From assembly GCF_024435355.1 (NCBI RefSeq), contig NZ_JAMJWG010000019.1, positions 123,891 through 187,890 of the forward strand: DNA of 64,000 bases, in the 5' to 3' direction. The notes beneath the pieces are model-generated. The model saw nothing but the letters and a program-made list of their open reading frames with translations, was not told the DNA's origin and did not search any database. Of the stretch, positions 60,608-64,000 are shown piece by piece. Source of the DNA: Streptomyces odontomachi. GTDB taxonomy: Bacteria; Actinomycetota; Actinomycetes; Streptomycetales; Streptomycetaceae. The position numbers and the translations under genes are program-made. How positions within the stretch are numbered: the first letter of the stretch is position 1; each line of letters starts with the position of its first letter.

Positions 60608-63103
60608 TCAGTGACCGGCGCTCTCCACGACGGCGGACCATTCCTCCAGCAGGTCCTGCGCGGAGGTGTCGTCGGGGCCCTCCGCCCAGAGGTGGGTGAC
60701 GGCTTCCGCGGGATCCGGCAGCACCATCACCCAGCGTCCGTCGGCCTCCACGACCCGCACGCCGTCGGTGGTGTCGACGGACCGGTCGCCGGCCGCCTCC
60801 ACGATGCGGCGCATGACGAGCCCCTTCACCGCCCACGGGGTCGCCAGGTCGCGCTGGAGCACGTGCGCCCGCGGGATCCGGGCGTCGATCTGGCTGAGTG
60901 TCAGCTGGGTACGGGCGACCAGACCGATCAGCCGCACGAAGGCGGCCGTGCCGTCGAAGACGCTGCTGAACTCGGGCACGATGAAGGCGCCCCGCCCATC
61001 GCCTCCGAAGATCGTGGCATCCTCGCGGCCGACCCGGGTGAGGTCGTCGGGCGAGGTGGTGGTCCACTCCACCTGCGTGCCGTGGTAGGCCGCCACCTGC
61101 TCGGCGATCCGGGTGGTGGTCACCGGCAGCGCCACCCGCCCGCTGCGACGCTCGGCGGCGACCAGGTCCAGCATCACCAGCAGGGCGCGATCGTCCTCGA
61201 CGATCCGGCCCTTCTCGTCGACCAGGGACAGCCGCTCGCCGACCGGGTCGAAGCGGACACCGAAGGCCGCACCCGCCGAGGCCACTATCTCCCCGAGCCG
61301 CACCAGGCCCGCCCGCCGCGTCTGAGCGGTCTCGGTGGGCCGTGACTCGTCGAGGCCGGGGTTGATGGTCAGCGAGTCGACGCCGAGCCGGCCGAGCAGG
61401 CTGGGCAGGACGAGTCCGGCGCTGCCGTTCGACGCGTCCACGACCACCTTGAGGCCGGCTTCGGCGATGCCCGTGATGTCCACGTTGCGCAGCAGGGAGC
61501 CGGTGTACGAGTCGAAGACGCTGGACGGGAAGTGCAGGTCTCCGATCTCTCCGGGGAACGCCCGCCGGTACTCCTGCCGCGCGTACACCCGGTCCAGCTT
61601 GCGCTGGCTGCCCTGGGACAGGTCGGCGCCTCGACCGTCGAAGAACATGATGTCCACCGAGTCCGGTACGCCCGGCGTGGTCCTGATCATGATGCCGCCG
61701 GCGCTGCCGCGGGCGGTCTGCTGTCGCGCCACCGGCAGCGGCACGTTCTCCAGGTCGCGTACGTCGATGGCGCTGGCCTGGAGCGCGGAGATCACGGCGC
61801 GTTTGAGCGCTCGGGCACCGCGGGAGTGGTCGCGGGCCGTGGTGACGGTAGAGCCCTTCTTCAGGGTGGTGGCGTAGGCGCCGGCGAGTCGCACGGCCAG
61901 TTCGGGAGTGATCTCCACGTTCAGGATGCCGGAGACGCCACGTGCTCCGAAGAGGTGGGCCTGCCCGCGGGACTCCCAGATCACCGAGGTGTTGACGAAG
62001 GCGCCGGCCTCGATGGTCTTGAACGGATAGACGCGGACGTTGCCCTGAACAATCGATTCCTCACCGACCAGGCACTCGTCGCCGATGACCGCGCCGTCTT
62101 CGATGCGGGAGGCGCGCATGATGTCGGTGTTCTTGCCGATGACGCAGCCGCGCAGATTGCTGTGCTGTCCGATGTATACGTTGTCGTGGAGCACGGCGCG
62201 GTGGAGGAAGGCGCCGCTCTTGACGACGACGTTGGAGCCGACGACGGTGTGCTCCCGGATCTCCACGCCTGCTTCGACCTTGGCGTAGTCGCCGATGTAC
62301 AGCGGGCCGCGCAGGACGGCGTCCGGGTGGACTTCGGCACCCTCGGCGACCCACACACCTGGGGAGATCTCGAAGCCGTCGATGTCCACCTCGACCTTGC
62401 CTTCGAGCACGTCGGCCTGGGCCTTGACGTAGCTCTCGTGCGTGCCGACGTCTTCCCAGTAGCCCTCGGCCACGTAGCCGTAGATCGGCTTGCCCTCTTT
62501 CATCAACTGGGGAAAGACGTCGCCGGACCAGTCGACGGGGACGTCGGGCTCCACGTAATCGAACACTTCTGGTTCCATCACGTAAATTCCTGTGTTCACC
62601 GTGTCGGAGAAGACCTGGCCCCAGGTCGGCTTCTCGAGAAAGCGCTCCACCTTTCCCTCTTCGTCGACGATGGTGATGCCGAACTCCAGAGGGTTGGGTA
62701 CCCGGGTCAGGCACACGGTGACGAGTGCGCCCTTTTCCTTGTGGAAGTTGATCAGATCAGTCAGATCGAAATCGGTGAGAGCATCGCCGGAGATCACAAG
62801 GAACGCGTCGTCCTTCAGCGCTTCTTCGGCATTCTTCACACTGCCGGCGGTACCGAGTGGCTTCTCCTCATTGGCATAGGTGAGCTCCATGCCGAGTTCG
62901 TCACCGTCACCGAAGTAGTTCTTGACCAGGGAGGCCAGGAACTGAACGGTGACGACGGTCTCATTGAGCCCATGCCGCTTGAGCAGCCGTAGCACATGCT
63001 CCATGATCGGGCGATTGGCCACGGGCAGGAGCGGCTTGGGCATGCTTGAGGTCATGGGGCGAAGGCGTGTGCCTTCGCCTCCGGCCATCACGACGGCCTT
63101 CAT
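60608..63103 (-). CDS. NDP-sugar pyrophosphorylase fused to a degenerate phosphomutase domain
   Basis: This 831-residue protein has an N-terminal nucleotidyltransferase (MKAVVMAGGEGTRLRPMTSSMPKPLLPVANRP, residues 1-32; about 1-235), a left-handed beta-helix (about 250-360) and a C-terminal PMM/PGM-like domain (about 380-831). In that domain the active-site loop usually containing TASHNP reads GGIMIRTTPGVPDSVDIMFF, so the phospho-serine is missing; the metal loop reads FDPVGERL rather than DGDGDR, and the sugar loop FGGDGRGAF rather than GEESGH. It probably makes GDP-mannose or another NDP-sugar, with the second half regulatory. It recalls S. coelicolor SCO1388. Confidence 0.88.
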   Translation of the reverse strand: MKAVVMAGGEGTRLRPMTSSMPKPLLPVANRPIMEHVLRLLKRHGLNETVVTVQFLASLVKNYFGDGDELGMELTYANEEKPLGTAGSVKNAEEALKDDAFLVISGDALTDFDLTDLINFHKEKGALVTVCLTRVPNPLEFGITIVDEEGKVERFLEKPTWGQVFSDTVNTGIYVMEPEVFDYVEPDVPVDWSGDVFPQLMKEGKPIYGYVAEGYWEDVGTHESYVKAQADVLEGKVEVDIDGFEISPGVWVAEGAEVHPDAVLRGPLYIGDYAKVEAGVEIREHTVVGSNVVVKSGAFLHRAVLHDNVYIGQHSNLRGCVIGKNTDIMRASRIEDGAVIGDECLVGEESIVQGNVRVYPFKTIEAGAFVNTSVIWESRGQAHLFGARGVSGILNVEITPELAVRLAGAYATTLKKGSTVTTARDHSRGARALKRAVISALQASAIDVRDLENVPLPVARQQTARGSAGGIMIRTTPGVPDSVDIMFFDGRGADLSQGSQRKLDRVYARQEYRRAFPGEIGDLHFPSSVFDSYTGSLLRNVDITGIAEAGLKVVVDASNGSAGLVLPSLLGRLGVDSLTINPGLDESRPTETAQTRRAGLVRLGEIVASAGAAFGVRFDPVGERLSLVDEKGRIVEDDRALLVMLDLVAAERRSGRVALPVTTTRIAEQVAAYHGTQVEWTTTSPDDLTRVGREDATIFGGDGRGAFIVPEFSSVFDGTAAFVRLIGLVARTQLTLSQIDARIPRAHVLQRDLATPWAVKGLVMRRIVEAAGDRSVDTTDGVRVVEADGRWVMVLPDPAEAVTHLWAEGPDDTSAQDLLEEWSAVVESAGH

Positions 63104-63217
63104 GTCGGAAGCGTCCTCCTTGCGAGACGACGGTCTGGCCGACTTCACCCGTCAAGATTCTCCCGCACATATCGGGTGCGGGCCATCCCGCGTCGTGCGG
63201 ACGCCCGAACGGCAGGA

Positions 63218-63826
63218 TCAATCGGCCGTGGTGTCCACACTGACAAGTCGGCGGACTTGAACCACGTAGAGGATTCCTGCCCACCAGTAGAGTGTTGTAC
63301 CCCATCCTGCGAACGCCCATCCGAAAACCGTGGCGGTTGACGCGATCCATCCGCTGCCGTCACTGAGCAGCAGGAGCGGGAACGCGTACATCAGGTTGAA
63401 TGTGGCCGCCTTGCCCAGAAAGTTCACCTGGGGTGGCGGATAACCATGCCGTCGCAGGATGCCGACCATCACCAGCAGAACAACTTCCCGGGCAACTAGT
63501 ACAGCGGTCAACCAGAGAGGAAGAATTTCCCGCCAGGTGAGCCCGGCCAATGTTGACAGAATGTAGAGCCGGTCGGCGGCGGGGTCGAGGAGCCGGCCGA
63601 GGCTGCTGATCTGATTCCAGCGCCGGGCGAGTTTGCCGTCCAGGTAGTCGCTGACACCGCTGAGCGCCAGCACGAGCAGGGCCCAACCGTCGCTCTCCGG
63701 CCCGCCGAACTCCGGGCGAAGAATCAGCCATAGGAAGAGGGGTACGCCAAGGAGACGCGCCATGCTGAGGATGTTCGGGATGGTGAGGACCCGGTCGGTC
63801 TGAACTCGGGTCTCCTGGACCTCCAC
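63218..63826 (-). CDS. CDP-alcohol phosphatidyltransferase (cardiolipin-synthase type)
   Basis: This 202-residue membrane protein starts at the GTG at 63826 with AGGAGG eight bases upstream. It has about five or six hydrophobic segments and the full CDP-alcohol motif SDYLDGKLARRW ... GRLLDPAADR (D-x2-D-G-x2-A-R-x8-G-x3-D-x3-D). It likely transfers phosphatidyl groups from CDP-diacylglycerol. By position next to the pyrophosphorylase it corresponds to SCO1389, reported as the eukaryotic-like cardiolipin synthase of S. coelicolor. Phosphatidylglycerophosphate synthase is the main alternative. From 63827 to the window end I see no gene. Confidence 0.88.
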   Translation of the reverse strand: MEVQETRVQTDRVLTIPNILSMARLLGVPLFLWLILRPEFGGPESDGWALLVLALSGVSDYLDGKLARRWNQISSLGRLLDPAADRLYILSTLAGLTWREILPLWLTAVLVAREVVLLVMVGILRRHGYPPPQVNFLGKAATFNLMYAFPLLLLSDGSGWIASTATVFGWAFAGWGTTLYWWAGILYVVQVRRLVSVDTTAD

Positions 63827-64000
63827 CCGGCGCCTCCTGGTGGTGAAGCGGGCCGACGATACCACCTGACTTTACCCGGAGACATCCGAGGGTCGTGCGG
63901 GAGGGTGGTCGTAGCGGTGGGGAGAAGCGGCTGGTGGTTGGGCGGGGGTGAGTGGTGGCGGCGGTTTGTGGTGGTCGCCAAAGCTGTTCGTATTCAGTTT

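Noticed and set aside
63827..64000. Minus-strand frame at the window end
   Set aside because: It reads through the start region of the phosphatidyltransferase in another frame and is a Thr/Pro/His low-complexity shadow.

Overview
This window is a high-G+C actinobacterial chromosome segment and almost certainly comes from a Streptomyces. The evidence is strong codon-position GC bias, many GTG starts and leaderless-looking starts, LAxC lipoproteins, a tuf3-type second EF-Tu, sugar ABC importers without their own ATPase, and small Streptomyces-type proteins (DUF5999, DUF1059). From memory, the order tuf3 ... ung ... gcvP ... dinB ... garA ... NDP-sugar pyrophosphorylase ... CDP-alcohol phosphatidyltransferase matches the Streptomyces coelicolor SCO132x to SCO1389 core region. 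That is recollection, not a search. I saw no tRNA, rRNA, CRISPR array, phage or transposase gene. Mobile DNA is limited to one MITE-like element (42199-42369) and one inverted-repeat element (about 9051-9285).

Layout. 1-9000 holds a partial secreted protein, a small SH3-like secreted protein, an MFS exporter, a spermidine-synthase-like methyltransferase, the divergent EF-Tu (tuf3), a TVP38-type membrane protein, a secreted Val/Gly-repeat protein and a CoA-transferase. 9280-16050 is a minus-strand carbohydrate locus: GH79 glycosidase, DUF624 membrane protein, two ABC permeases, a sugar-binding lipoprotein and a DUF6807 protein, with two LacI-type palindromes upstream. 16600-29200 carries mostly single enzymes: EEP-fold secreted protein, HAD phosphatase, Gfo/Idh oxidoreductase, FAD monooxygenase with divergent TetR and paired operators, ung, a peptide-type binding lipoprotein, two SDRs including a FabG, and a HipA-like kinase/DUF3037 pair.

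29299-34027 is a compact sulfatase module: formylglycine-generating enzyme, MFS importer, Cys-type sulfatase and GntR regulator, with a palindrome between the divergent arms. 34067-49422 holds a SpoIIE-type phosphatase, a GH75 chitosanase, a Rieske lipoprotein, a MocR regulator divergent from a PNPOx-like protein, two EamA transporters, a ClpN-domain protein abutted by the MITE, a PadR regulator, PhzF, a CPBP protease, a GCS2-type ligase and several small proteins.

49598-63826 is a conserved core block. gcvP has a tandem glycine riboswitch, followed by a PRC-barrel protein, dinB, and then the actinobacterial set merR - DUF151 - ftsR-like merR - garA - DUF881 - sbp - DUF881. The block ends with an NDP-sugar pyrophosphorylase fused to a degenerate phosphomutase domain and a CDP-alcohol phosphatidyltransferase of the cardiolipin-synthase type. 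The order parallels mycobacterial Rv1822-Rv1832, except that gcvH is missing and extra genes are interposed.
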